Below are positions 6,685 to 16,300 of a stretch of DNA of 64,000 nucleotides, in pieces (the stretch's first letter is position 1; every line of letters starts with the position of its first letter). This stretch comes from JANRLT01 sp041736895 (GTDB taxonomy: Bacteria; Planctomycetota; Planctomycetia; Pirellulales; JALHPA01). The translations under genes were made by a program, and so were the position numbers. The notes below the pieces were generated by a model that saw only the letters and a program-made list of their open reading frames with translations, was not told the origin of the DNA and did not search any database. Location: positions 1 to 64,000 of the forward strand of contig JBGSSS010000100.1 of the NCBI GenBank assembly GCA_041736895.1, given 5' to 3'.

Positions 6685-7026
6685 GTAGGTCCCGCCTCTC
6701 CGAGCGGGACCTGGAGCGCCGTTTGACGACGAACGTTGTTTAATGATCATTCGTCTGCTCCCGCCCCAAGGTCCCGCTGAGGACAGCGGGACCTACAAGG
6801 CTGCCAAACTTTTTTTTGCTTCTCGTCAACAAAGGGGTTTGATTTTGGGCCAGGGGGTGTGGTCGATTGGAGGATGGCGCACTCTCCACGGGACTGAAAG
6901 GGGAGGGTGACCTGTAGGTCCCGGTCTCCGACCGGGACCTGGCACGGCGGTTGGTGACGCAGGAGGACAATACCGGAAGCGTCGGTTGCTCCCCGCCCTA
7001 GGTCCCGCGGAGGACCGCGGGACCTA
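6685..7026. repeat. Four GTAGGTCCCG hairpin repeats
   Basis: Copies at 6685-6714, 6768-6795, 6914-6942 and 6999-7026. Each is a palindrome opening with GGTCCCG and closing with CGGGACC, with arms of 8-13 bp. The loop sequence differs between copies while the arms are kept, as expected of REP-like elements rather than a tandem array. Confidence 0.8.
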
Positions 7027-7211
7027 CAAGGGAGCAGACGCTGGACGACTGAAAAAGCCCCGCGAGTGTTGCCTTTTAGCGCAACAGCAAAATTGCTGTT
7101 GGCGCGCACCACAACGGCCCGAGTGTCGAGACAGAAAACGGGGTTTCCCCGCGGGAATGATGCGATTTCGAGGTGCCGGAGGCGCGCCCAAAGTGCGCGC
7201 ATCAGGGCGCG

Positions 7212-7291
7212 TTTTTTTCTGATTTTTTTCGTTTTTTTTCGTTCTTTTTTTGATTTTTTCGCGCTTTTTTTGATTTTTTTGCGCGTTTTTT
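7212..7291. other. Phased T-tract array (predicted curved DNA)
   Basis: Eight runs of 6-8 T residues begin at 7212, 7223, 7232, 7245, 7254, 7265, 7274 and 7286. The mean spacing is 10.6 bp, almost exactly one helical turn. Such phasing is known to bend DNA strongly. The only nearby gene is the VOC protein 360 bases downstream. Confidence 0.75.
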
Positions 7292-7419
7292 CAGCTGTTT
7301 CCCCGCGTTTTGCGGGGAAATCGCGAGGATTTCCTGGGTGTTGCCTCGAGGCAACAGAAAAAAATTTGCGACGATGCGCGTGGCGGTTTTTGGCAGATGA
7401 AGGTCGCTTGATCGTCCCT

Positions 7420-7520
7420 GTACGACGGACTTCCAGTCCGTCGCAGATGGCTCGGATTTCGACGGACTGGAAGTCCGTCGTACGAAAGAAATGTTCGACG
7501 GTTGGAAGTCCGTCGTACGA
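7420..7520. repeat. Three ACGACGGACTTCCAGTCCGTCG units
   Basis: One unit at 7420-7443 and two inverted units at 7460-7484 and 7496-7520, each itself palindromic around GGACTTCCAGTCC or GGAAGTCC. Only three irregularly spaced units with mixed orientation occur, so this is a dispersed hairpin family, not CRISPR. Confidence 0.8.
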
Positions 7521-7653
7521 CTTGTCGATTCGGCCGTCGTTCAAGCGACCAATAGGCAACGGTTATTTGTTAGGATGGCGTTCCCGCTTGGCTGGAGTCC
7601 CTAGAACGCGTCGCTGAACCACAGCACACACTTTTTTTCAACGGGAGTTTCTG

Positions 7654-8136
7654 ATGAACGAGCAACTGCGTACCGGCGTGATTCCGCACCTTGTTTGCGA
7701 TCCTTGCGGGCCGGCGATGGATTTTTACAAGCAGGCGTTTGGAGCCGAAGAGCTGGGTCGCATGCCTTCGCCTGATGGGCGGATCATGCACGGCGAAATG
7801 AAAATCAACGGGGCGATTGTCTTCATGGCCGATGACTTCAAAGAGTACTGCGGCGGGGTGTCGCAGTCGCCGCTGGGACTCAAGGGAACGCCCGTCACGC
7901 TGCACCAGTATGTGCCGAGCGTTGACAAGGCGATGGAGAAGGCCGTTGCGGCCGGGGCGACGATTGTGATGCCGGCGATGGTTATGTTTTGGGGCGACCG
8001 TTACGGCGTGATCCAAGATCCGTTCGGTCACAAGTGGTCGCTGGCGACGCACCTCAAGGATCTGACGCCGGCGGAGATTGAAGCCGGGATGAAGGAAGCG
8101 TTTAGTCAGCCGATGCCGCAGGCGGATACGCAGTGA
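7654..8136 (+). CDS. VOC-family (PhnB-like/glyoxalase-fold) protein
   Basis: 160 residues from ATG 7654, with CGGGAG nine bases upstream. It carries the paired beta-alpha-beta-beta-beta modules of the vicinal-oxygen-chelate fold: an N-terminal MDFYKQAFGAEE-type segment, and near residues 118-131 the signature GDRYGVIQDPFGHKWSLATH found in PhnB/YdcE-type proteins. No signal peptide, so cytoplasmic. The metal-site residues usual in glyoxalase I are only partly present, so an enzymatic role is uncertain; DNA-binding or resistance-type PhnB proteins are alternatives. It stands alone. Confidence 0.9.
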   Translation: MNEQLRTGVIPHLVCDPCGPAMDFYKQAFGAEELGRMPSPDGRIMHGEMKINGAIVFMADDFKEYCGGVSQSPLGLKGTPVTLHQYVPSVDKAMEKAVAAGATIVMPAMVMFWGDRYGVIQDPFGHKWSLATHLKDLTPAEIEAGMKEAFSQPMPQADTQ

Positions 8137-8212
8137 TGCGTTGAATGCTCCTCTTCGAGTCGCCGCTAAACAGTAAGTTTAGCACTGACGCGACGCGGAG
8201 CGGAGAGTTCGC

Positions 8213-9541
8213 TTAGTCCGTCGGTTTCGTGTCTTTCGGGAGAACACTCAGGAGAATTCGATCGATGCGTTGCCCGTCCATGTCCACGACTTCGAGCTTG
8301 TATCCGCGCCAGGTGACTTTCTCGCCGATCTTGGGGATGCGGCCGAGTTCGTCGAGGACGAGGCCCGAGATCGTGCTGTAACCGCGGTCTTCATCGCCCG
8401 GTTGTTGTTTGAATTCCAGTTCCTTGTGCAAGTCGCTCATGCTCAGCGTCCCATCGATGAGCATCGAACCGTCTTCGCGGCGAACAACGAGTTGCTCCTT
8501 TAATTGATTGCGGTCGTCGTGGATGTCGCCGACGAGCTCTTGGAGTACGTCTTCGAGTGTGACCATGCCTTCGGTTCCGCCGAATTCATCGAGCACGACG
8601 GCGAGTTGGTTTTGCTGCTCTTGAAAGAGATGCAGCAGCCGGTCGAGCGGCATCGTCTCGGGCACGAACAGCGCCGGGCGGAGCATTTTGCGAAGTTCCA
8701 GCGGCCAGCCCATGTATTGTTGACGGAAGATGTCCTTGATGTGAACATAGCCGAGAATATGATCGAGGTCTTTTTCATAGACGGGCAAGCGCGAAAAGCC
8801 GGCCATGATCGCGGCGCCGAGAACTTCGTCCGGGGGCGTGTCGGCGTCGATCGCGTCCAGATCGATGCGCGGCCGCATGACGTCGCGGACTTTGCGTTCG
8901 CCGAGCCGGAGGGCTTCGAGCGCGACGCGTTGTTCCACCGGTTCGACGAGGCCTTCGGCAGTCCCGGTGCCGATCAGGTGCTCGATGTCATCGAGCGAGA
9001 CGCTGCTTTGATCTTGGCCGCGCACGCCGAGGACGAAGAGCACGGCATTGGTCGCCTTGCCCATCATCCAGATGAACGGCCGCGCGATGGTGGAAATAAC
9101 TGTCATGATCGGCGCGGCAAGCCGCGCGAACCGTTCGGCATGCCGCAGCGCGAGCCGCTTCGGCACGAGCTCGCCAAAGATCAGCGAGACGGTCGCAATA
9201 CAAAGCGTGACGAAATTCAGCGCGATGCCAGCGGCGTTATCGATCAGGAACTGCCAGCTGCCCTCTTTAAGCACCGCTTCGAGCTTGAGAGCCAACGTCT
9301 GTCCGCCGTAGGCGGCAGCGAACATGCCGAGGAGCGTGATGCCGACTTGGACTGTCGGCAGGAATCGATTCGGGTCTGCGGCAAGGTCCAGAGCGCTTTG
9401 CGCGCCGGTGTCGCCCGCGTCGGCCAATTGCCGCAGCCGGCCCTTGCGGGCGTTGATGATGGCGATCTCCGCGCCGGCGAAAATGCCGTTGCCCAAGACG
9501 AGCAAAAGAATAATCAGGCATTCCCAAAAGGCGGACGACAT
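8213..9541 (-). CDS. CNNM/CBS/CorC_HlyC-domain membrane protein (hemolysin family)
   Basis: 442 residues. Residues 1-190 form the DUF21 (CNNM) membrane domain with about four hydrophobic segments, opening with the GNGIFAGAEIAI motif. A CBS pair spans about 205-335, including GFSRLPVYEKDLDHILGYVH and the conserved DEFGGTEGMVTLEDVLQE signature. A CorC_HlyC domain closes the protein. Members of this family act in magnesium or cobalt efflux or membrane-stress resistance; the old name hemolysin is historical. It is transcribed away from the VOC gene and is followed upstream by a palindromic repeat separating it from proB. Confidence 0.92.
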   Translation of the reverse strand: MSSAFWECLIILLLVLGNGIFAGAEIAIINARKGRLRQLADAGDTGAQSALDLAADPNRFLPTVQVGITLLGMFAAAYGGQTLALKLEAVLKEGSWQFLIDNAAGIALNFVTLCIATVSLIFGELVPKRLALRHAERFARLAAPIMTVISTIARPFIWMMGKATNAVLFVLGVRGQDQSSVSLDDIEHLIGTGTAEGLVEPVEQRVALEALRLGERKVRDVMRPRIDLDAIDADTPPDEVLGAAIMAGFSRLPVYEKDLDHILGYVHIKDIFRQQYMGWPLELRKMLRPALFVPETMPLDRLLHLFQEQQNQLAVVLDEFGGTEGMVTLEDVLQELVGDIHDDRNQLKEQLVVRREDGSMLIDGTLSMSDLHKELEFKQQPGDEDRGYSTISGLVLDELGRIPKIGEKVTWRGYKLEVVDMDGQRIDRILLSVLPKDTKPTD

Positions 9542-9588
9542 TCAGCGGAAGAATAAAGGGAGAAGAGAATCGTATCCGGCAGCAGTAT

Positions 9589-9663
9589 TTTAGCAGCCCG
9601 CAGCGTAAGCAAGGGAGTTTTCAGTGATACCTTTCTCCCTTGCTTACGCCGCGGGCTACTAAA
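9589..9663. repeat. Full palindromic AGCCCG..GCGTAAGC repeat
   Basis: The same family as in the tRNA spacers, with near-perfect facing arms and a 15-base loop. It sits within the 123-base gap between the hemolysin-family gene and proB and ends two bases before the proB stop codon, where its transcript could act as a 3' stem-loop. Confidence 0.85.
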
Positions 9664-9664
9664 G

Positions 9665-10816
9665 TCATTTTTCATCCGCCCTCGTGCGAGCCAAATTGTC
9701 GCGGTGAATCACTTCATCATGCGGATGCGAGCCGAGCGCGGCGGCGATTTGCTCGGTACGAAGACCACGGATTTTTTGCAGCTCATCATGCGCATAATTG
9801 CACAAACCCCGAGCGAACTCGTAGCCTGACTGATCGCGAAGCGAAACGACGTCGCCCTTGCGAAAGTCGCCCGCGACTTCGCGAATGCCAATGGCGAGAA
9901 GACTGCGCCCGTCGCGTTCGACGGCTTTGCGGGCACCGTCGTCGAGCGTGAGAATGCCGCGAGTCTGCGCGGTGAAGCCGATCCAGCGTTTCCATGCCGG
10001 CAACGTGCCTCCCTGGGCGAGGAACAGCGTGCCGACGACTTCGCCGTCGATGATCTTTTTGAGCGCGCCGGGAACCTTACCACTGGTGATGATCACGTTT
10101 TCGCCGGCGGTCGTGGCGATGCGAGCCGCTTCGATTTTACTCGCCATGCCCCCTTTGCTGAGGCCGGTGAGCTTGTCCCGGACCATGGCATAGACGCCGT
10201 CGTCGATTTTCGGCACGGTGTGGACGATTTTCGATTCGGGCAGCGACGGATCGCCGTTGTACAGCCCTTGCACATCCGACAACAGCACCATCAACGGTGC
10301 GCGGATCAGGTTCGTCATCATCGCCGCGAGGCGATCGTTGTCGCCGAACGTGGTACGCAGTTCCTCGACACTGACCGTGTCGTTTTCGTTGATGATCGGC
10401 ACCGCGCCGAGTTCGAGCAGGTTCAAGATCGTGTTGCGGATATTCAGGTATCGCGTTCGATGATCCAAGTCGTCGGCCACGAGCAGAATCTGCGCCGCGT
10501 GCCGTCCAAACCGGCGAAACTCGCGGTCGTAGGTCTGCACCAAGTACGTCTGCCCGATGGCGGCGACGGCTTGCAGTTGCGCCAAGTCCGTCGGGCGTTT
10601 CTTGAGACCAAGCTGCCCCATGCCAGCACCCACGGCTCCGGAACTGACCAGCACCAGCTTTCGTCCGCTGTCGAGAACCTCGTGGATTTCCTGAGCGAGC
10701 TGCGCAATCCGTTCTTGGCTGAGCGTTCCATCGGGCGCAGTGAGAACGCGTGTTCCGACCTTGACGATCAGGGTGTGCGCGGCGTGGGCAATTTCTTGAC
10801 GAAGCAGGTCGGGCAT
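9665..10816 (-). CDS. proB: Glutamate 5-kinase
   Basis: 383 residues, the long form with a PUA domain. It phosphorylates L-glutamate with ATP, the first step of proline synthesis, and is cytoplasmic. The amino-acid-kinase domain (about 1-265) shows KVGTRVLT at the N-terminus, SSGAVGAGM, the glutamate/feedback region INENDTVS, GDNDRLAA, and GGMASKIEAA for nucleotide binding. The C-terminal PUA domain (about 285-370) includes RSLLAIGIREVAGDFRKGD. No proA is adjacent in this window. The start ATG at 10816 keeps the usual family length. Confidence 0.96.
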   Translation of the reverse strand: MPDLLRQEIAHAAHTLIVKVGTRVLTAPDGTLSQERIAQLAQEIHEVLDSGRKLVLVSSGAVGAGMGQLGLKKRPTDLAQLQAVAAIGQTYLVQTYDREFRRFGRHAAQILLVADDLDHRTRYLNIRNTILNLLELGAVPIINENDTVSVEELRTTFGDNDRLAAMMTNLIRAPLMVLLSDVQGLYNGDPSLPESKIVHTVPKIDDGVYAMVRDKLTGLSKGGMASKIEAARIATTAGENVIITSGKVPGALKKIIDGEVVGTLFLAQGGTLPAWKRWIGFTAQTRGILTLDDGARKAVERDGRSLLAIGIREVAGDFRKGDVVSLRDQSGYEFARGLCNYAHDELQKIRGLRTEQIAAALGSHPHDEVIHRDNLARTRADEK

Positions 10817-10858
10817 TGTTTATAGTCGAAACTTTTATTCAGAGTCTGCTCTAGTTCA

Positions 10859-10917
10859 CGTTACCAAGCTGGGGCTCGGTAACGAGTGATTCAGACCAAG
10901 CTGGAGCTTGGTAACGA
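10859..10917. repeat. Two copies of an ACCAAGCTGGAGCTTGGTAACG repeat
   Basis: Hairpins at 10859-10885 and 10894-10917, each with a CCAAGCT/AGCTTGG-type stem; the first carries GGGGCTCGG substitutions that partly break pairing. They lie in the spacer between the divergent proB and purF genes. Confidence 0.75.
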
Positions 10918-11074
10918 GAACAATTGCGGCGGGTTGCCGTGTTTCCAAGGATAACGGTTCGGGAGCAAAAGCTAAAGAGTTTCAGCCTAGCGACACAAAC
11001 ATGCGACTCATTGTGAACCGTAGCCTGTTTTCGTAAAATAGATCTTGTCGCCTCGATCTGGATTTTCGGGGGCG

Positions 11075-12766
11075 ATGTCTCTGCCTCTTTTCGATTCGGC
11101 GGCCTTTGCCCGTATGAGCGAACTTCATCACGAATGCGGTCTGGCGGCGATCTATCATCTGCCGGGCGAACGCAGCCCGCTGTGTCCCGACCCTGGCCCA
11201 GATGCGGCGTCTCGGCTGATGCCACGGATGCTGTTGGATGTGCAAAACCGCGGCCAATTGTCGGCCGGCATGACGACCTACAACCCCAACCGCAACCAGA
11301 TTCTCAAGACATTCAAGGGTCTCGGCTCCGTGACCGAGGTTTTTCGGCTCAGCCATCGCGGCAAGGCCGAGAGCTTGATGCAGGAGTACGCTGGGTGCGC
11401 GGCGATTGGGCATACGCGCTACGCGACCTGCGGCGCGGAGGACATCAATTACGCCCAGCCGTTTGAGCGCGAGCACCTACAAAAATCGAAGTGGTTCAGC
11501 TTTGCCTTCAACGGCCAACTGGCGAACTACGCCGCGCTTCGCGACGAACTCCTCGAAACGGGCGACAGCCATCTCTCGCGCGATAACGATACAGAAATCA
11601 TCCTACACGCCCTAAGCCGCCGGCTTTCGTCGGCGGAATACAACGCGCCGCAGCCGCACTCGCCAAAGCACAATCACCTGGTGGACTTGTTCCACGAAGT
11701 CTGCAAGAACTTTGACGGCGCGTACAACTTGGTTTATTTGAATGCCCAGGGTGAGATGGCGATCGTGCGCGATCCGCTGGGCTTGCGTCCGCTGGTTTAT
11801 GCCAAGGAAGGAAATCTCTTCGCCGCGACGAGCGAGAGCGTCGGGCTGCTGAATCTTGGCTTCCAAGCCGAAAGTATCAAGTCGCTCGCGCCGGGCGAAA
11901 TGATCACGATCAGCAACGGCCGCTTCGCCATCGAGCGATTTCTGCCGTCGCCGCGCAAAGCGCATTGCTTCTTCGAGTGGATTTACTTCGCCAACGTCGC
12001 CAGCACGATGGACGGGCAGGGTGTCTATCTCTCGCGCAAGCGGCTCGGCGAAGAACTCGCGCGGCTCGAAGATGTCCCGATCGACGAAGACACGATTGTC
12101 GTGCCGGTGCCTGATACGAGCAAAGCTGCCGCCGATGCCATGGCGTATCGACTCGGCATCCCTTCGCTCGAAGGGCTTATCCGCAATCGTTACAGCGGTC
12201 GAACCTTTATCGAGGGGGGCGGCAGCCGCCGGCAAAAAGCCGAATCGAAGTACACGCCGCTGCGCGAAATCCTCGAAGACAAGCGCGTGCTGCTAGTCGA
12301 AGACTCGATCGTCCGCTCGACGACGATGAAGGTCCTGCTCAATCGCCTGCGCACGCATGGCGGCGCACGCGAGATTCATGTCCGTGTAGCCTGTCCCCCG
12401 ATTGTCTCGCCCTGTTTCTACGGCATCGACATGTCGACGATCGGCGAGTTGTTCGCGCCGCCATTCCTCAAGGGCGGTCCCCTCACACCCGAAGTCCAAG
12501 CCAACATGGCGCGGCAACTCGGGGCCGATTCGCTGCGGTACTTGCCCGTCGAGGCGATCGCCCGGGCGTTGAGCTTCGACAAGAAAGACCTCTGCCAGGC
12601 CTGCATCACCGGCGATTATCCGACGCCAGTCGGCCGCGAGCTGTATCAGATCGCGCTCAAAAACACGACCCTCGCGAGCAACGGCCAGCGAACCTACGAA
12701 GGGTCCGGGACGGCCAAAGAACCAGAAATCGTGGCCTGCGGCCGCGATGCCGGGGTAAGAAGTTAG
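11075..12766 (+). CDS. purF: Amidophosphoribosyltransferase
   Basis: 563 residues if ATG 11075 (after CGGGGG) is used; ATG 11114 is a good alternative. It makes phosphoribosylamine from PRPP and glutamine, committing flux to purine synthesis. The N-terminal glutaminase domain has its nucleophile at Cys21 in HHECGLAAIY, so a short propeptide would have to be removed, as in Bacillus PurF. GHTRYATCG and FNGQLANY follow. The phosphoribosyltransferase domain holds the PRPP loop VLLVEDSIVRSTT at 405-417. It is longer than the usual 470-510 residues, mainly through insertions in the glutaminase domain and a C-terminal tail. Confidence 0.93.
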   Translation: MSLPLFDSAAFARMSELHHECGLAAIYHLPGERSPLCPDPGPDAASRLMPRMLLDVQNRGQLSAGMTTYNPNRNQILKTFKGLGSVTEVFRLSHRGKAESLMQEYAGCAAIGHTRYATCGAEDINYAQPFEREHLQKSKWFSFAFNGQLANYAALRDELLETGDSHLSRDNDTEIILHALSRRLSSAEYNAPQPHSPKHNHLVDLFHEVCKNFDGAYNLVYLNAQGEMAIVRDPLGLRPLVYAKEGNLFAATSESVGLLNLGFQAESIKSLAPGEMITISNGRFAIERFLPSPRKAHCFFEWIYFANVASTMDGQGVYLSRKRLGEELARLEDVPIDEDTIVVPVPDTSKAAADAMAYRLGIPSLEGLIRNRYSGRTFIEGGGSRRQKAESKYTPLREILEDKRVLLVEDSIVRSTTMKVLLNRLRTHGGAREIHVRVACPPIVSPCFYGIDMSTIGELFAPPFLKGGPLTPEVQANMARQLGADSLRYLPVEAIARALSFDKKDLCQACITGDYPTPVGRELYQIALKNTTLASNGQRTYEGSGTAKEPEIVACGRDAGVRS

Positions 12767-13331
12767 CGACTCTCGCCCCGCCTCAAATATTTTCTGAATT
12801 CGGGGGTTGATTTTGTGCCACGGATTATAGTGTACTGGCGTTCCATGAGTGCGAAGATGCACTCCGCGGCTTGAGTCGAGATGCTACATTCCTCGATTCG
12901 CTGCCAGAGCCGAGTCGTGAATCACAATCCGTGAGCGTTGCGTGACAGAAGCGTTGGGCTTGATCACGTTCAGCATGGCCGGATCCACGGATTACCTCGG
13001 CAGCTCGTGAATTCGCGCGGGTGATCACCCACCCGCCGAATTCGCGGGTCGTTTGTGTGTCTGGTGATTGGTCGTTCTTTGACAATATCGATATTGGAAA
13101 AGCGCGGGCATCAGCCCTTGAATTGCCTGAACCGGGCGGTAAAACCTGGGCAGATTCCTCCTTTTTGTGCGAATTGTGACACCCTGGCGGCTGTTTTCGC
13201 TCCCTTTTCCGAGATTTCGGCCGTTTTGAGGAACCCTTAAGCTGGCGAAATGCGTCTATAATTGAGGAACAGTCCGGCAGCTCATCTATTCGGACTGGTG
13301 ATTGCGGCAATCTTCTGTAAGAGGCAAAGTG
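12767..13331. other. Spacer with a weak candidate promoter
   Basis: 565 bases with no convincing gene. TATAAT at 13257-13262 lies 70 bases upstream of the next start, but the corresponding -35 position does not resemble TTGACA. A short palindrome GGGTGATCACCC occurs near 13018. Otherwise I see nothing here. Confidence 0.4.
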
Positions 13332-16300
13332 ATGGCGACCGAGACTCTGCCCCGAAATCTAGAATCCGAAAACAGCGAAGCGCTCATCAACGCGCAGCTC
13401 AAGCGAACACGCTCCCAAGTAAAGAGTGTTGAATTCGGCTCGCGCATGTTGAAGCTTGTCGTTGGCGTGCTGGTGTTTTTTCTGCTCGCGACGCTGCTCG
13501 ATCATTGGGTTGTCAGCGAAGGGCTGCCAATTTGGGCACGTGTGATTCTTTGGCTAACATTGATCGGCGGAATTCTTTGGTACTTTGTCCGCTCGCTGCT
13601 CCCCTTGGTGCTCTATCGCGTGAACCCGCTCTACGCGGCGCGCACGATCGAGGAGACCAAGCCGTCGCTGAAAAACAGTTTGATTAATTACCTGACGCTG
13701 CGTCCGGAACAAGATCGCTTGCCGTCGGTGATTTACGACGCGATCGCCAAGCAAGCGGCGCGCGGTGTGAATGACGCTAGTGTCGATCACGCCGTCGATC
13801 ATGCGCCGCTGATCCGCTGGGGTTACTTGCTGCTCGGTCTGACGTTTTGTTTCGCGCTGTATTTTGTTCTGTCGCCGAAGAATCCCTTCCGCACGGTCGC
13901 GCGCGTCGTTGTGCCTTGGGCCGATTTGACGGCTCCGAGCCGGGTGCAAATTGTCGAGGTCACACCCGGCAGCGCGCAGCTCTACCGCGGCAAAACGGTC
14001 AAGATTTCGGCGCAAATCGAAGGGCTCGACGAAGAGGAAACCGCCACGCTGCATTACACCACGGCCGATGGCCAACAACGTGAACAGCCGATCAAGCTCA
14101 AGCTCGATGAACTGCGAAACTACACGACGTTGCTGCCGGTGCCGTCGGAAAAGCAGCCCGGCGTCGTCGCCCCGGCCCGAGAGTTGGCCGGCTTGCAGCA
14201 AGACTTCGAGTATTACATCACCGCTGGCGACGCGCGGTCCAAGACCTACCGCGTCGCGGTCGCTCCGGCACCGTACATTGGCGTCGAGCGGATTGAGTAC
14301 AAGTACCCGGCTTACACCAAGAAACCGCCCGAAACTCGCCAAGGCGAGGTCAACGTCGAAGCTCTCGAGGGAACCACCGTCACGATCCACGGCACGGCGA
14401 ATCAGCCGTTGAAAAAAGCCTGGATCGAACTCCGCGACAACGCGGGCAAGCCGGCGAATTTCCCCAATATGAAGATCACGGACCAAATGACCGTCGGCTC
14501 GTGGGTGCTGGGCTGGAAAGACCCGAACTCGCGCGAGGTGCCGGACTTTGCGAGCTATGCGCTGCGCTTTCGCAATCAGCAGGGCGACGACAATCCCGAA
14601 CCGATCGCGTATTCCGTCAAAGTCAATCGCGATGAAGCGCCGACGATCGACATCCTCGCGCCGAGCTCCACCGAGATCACCGTCCCGTGGGATCAGCCGA
14701 TCACGTTCGAAGTGCGGGCGCAGGACCCGGACTTTGGTCTGATCGAGGTTCAACTGCTGGGAATGCGCGGCGACAAGATTGCGTTCAGTCAAACGATTGC
14801 AAGCTTTGCTGCAGCGAACGCACATCAAGGGAACCTGCAGAAGAAAGTCAGCTACACGCCGAAGAGTCTGCAACTGCAAGTCGGCGACGAGATCGAATAC
14901 CACATGACTGCGACCGACAACAAGGTTCCGAATCCCAACATCGTCCTCACGGCTCCGCGCCGGCTGCGCGTGATCGAAGCGCAGAAAAATCGCAAGCCTG
15001 ACAACGATCCGCTTGCGAAAAAAGATCCGCTGCAAAGAAACCAGGGAGACCCCCAAGACAACAACGGCCAACGCGACCCGAATCAACCGCCTCAAAAGAA
15101 CGACCAACAGCCGCAAAACGATCAGGCCAACCCAAACCCGATGGGTGACCCGGGTCAGCCGAACCCCGATCAACCAAACAACGGCCAGGGCGATCCGCAA
15201 CAGGCCAACGATCCGAACGCGCGCGACAACTCCAATCCCAACAATCAGCCCCAAAATCCCAACGCCCCGCCGCAACCACAAAACGGAAACAACGCCGCTC
15301 AAAACAAACCCAACAAAGAACAGAATCCAAACGAGAAGCCGCAAAATTCTGACGACAAAAATCAGCAACCCAGCGGCGATGCGGGCAAGAACGGCAGCCA
15401 GCAAAACAAGCCGAACCAACAAAAGCCAAATGACCCGAGCCAAGGTAACAAGCCTGGTGATCAGCAACCCGCGGGCGGCCAACCATCAAACGATGCGAAA
15501 AATAATCAGGAACAAAACCCGATGAACGGCGGCGCGCAGAAGCAACAAGGCGACCAGGGCAACGATCAGCCAAATCCGCAATCAGGCGACCAAAACGGCA
15601 AGCCTGAGCAGAATCAAGCCAATGGACAGCCGCAGCAAAAAGACAGCAAGCTCAAAAGCGACGGCAGTCAAGACAGCGACGCCTTTCAACGCGCGCACGA
15701 GCACCTGAAGGACAAGGATTTCAAAAAACCGGAGCAGAAGCCAAACGATCAACTTGCCCAAAACCAACCACCCAACGGCGGCGACAAGAATAATACTGAG
15801 AACAAGCAGCCCCCAGGAAAACCAGAGCAAGGAAAACCAGAGCAAGGGAAACCAGAACAAGGGAAACCAGAAGCTGGCAACAAAAACGAGCCCGGCCAAC
15901 CAAACACGGGCAAGGAACCAAGCAACGATCAATCCGGAAATCCGCAGGGCAACAAACCTGATAACGGCAAACAAGAACCAGGCAAGCCAGAGCAGGGCAA
16001 GCCGCAAAACGACAAGCAGGGCGGCAACCAACCTGGCGAACCTTCGCCCAACAAAGATCCAACTCAACAAAACAAGGCCGACAATACTGGCAAGCCAAAC
16101 GGCGCGAATAACGACGCCGGCAAGGAGCCTTCGTCGAACGATGTGAAGCAGCAAGCCGACAACAAGAACACGGGCCAACAAGATCCAAACGGGGCCAATA
16201 AACCTGACTCCAAGCCGAGCGATGCAGCAAAAAATGGCACGGGTCAAAAACCTGACCCGATGAAACCGCAGCAACAACCTGGCGCTGGCGACAAATCCGG

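Larger units (their letters stand above)
6363..7653. other. 1.3-kb gene-free region packed with palindromic repeats
   Basis: No believable CDS on either strand. Visible elements are AGGCCGCCCCTT hairpins near 6450-6560, a CACTGGC/GCCAGTG hairpin at 6616-6632, four GGTCCCG hairpins, a T-tract array and three ACGGACTTCCAG units (listed separately where distinct). Long ORFs on the minus strand here are driven by these repeats and by A-runs. Confidence 0.7.

Noticed and set aside
7212..7291. T-run region considered as multiple intrinsic terminators
   Set aside because: The T-runs are not preceded by GC-rich stems, and no transcript would plausibly need eight terminators; the helical phasing is the better explanation.
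7420..7520. Three repeated ACGGACTTCCAG units considered as a CRISPR array
   Set aside because: Only three units with mixed orientation, unequal spacing and internal palindromes; no cas genes nearby.
6747..7559. Minus-strand ORF of 270 residues through the repeat-rich spacer
   Set aside because: It is built from repeat hairpins and a Lys-rich stretch translated from the A-tracts; no start signal or domain.
8504..9556. Plus-strand ORF of 350 residues opposite the CNNM/CBS gene
   Set aside because: Antisense shadow; the minus strand has intact DUF21, CBS and CorC_HlyC motifs.
13055..13240. 61-residue plus-strand ORF between purF and the low-complexity gene
   Set aside because: Composition and codon use do not match the real genes, and there is no ribosome-binding site.
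13554..15482. Minus-strand ORF of 642 residues, with others to 17400, opposite the low-complexity gene
   Set aside because: Long open antisense frames are expected because the coding strand is almost free of T. The products are meaningless Val/Leu/Arg or Ser/Pro strings.
15816..15880. 15-bp tandem repeat considered as a separate minisatellite or regulatory element
   Set aside because: It lies in frame inside the low-complexity coding region and simply encodes repeated Gly-Lys-Pro-Glu-Gln units.
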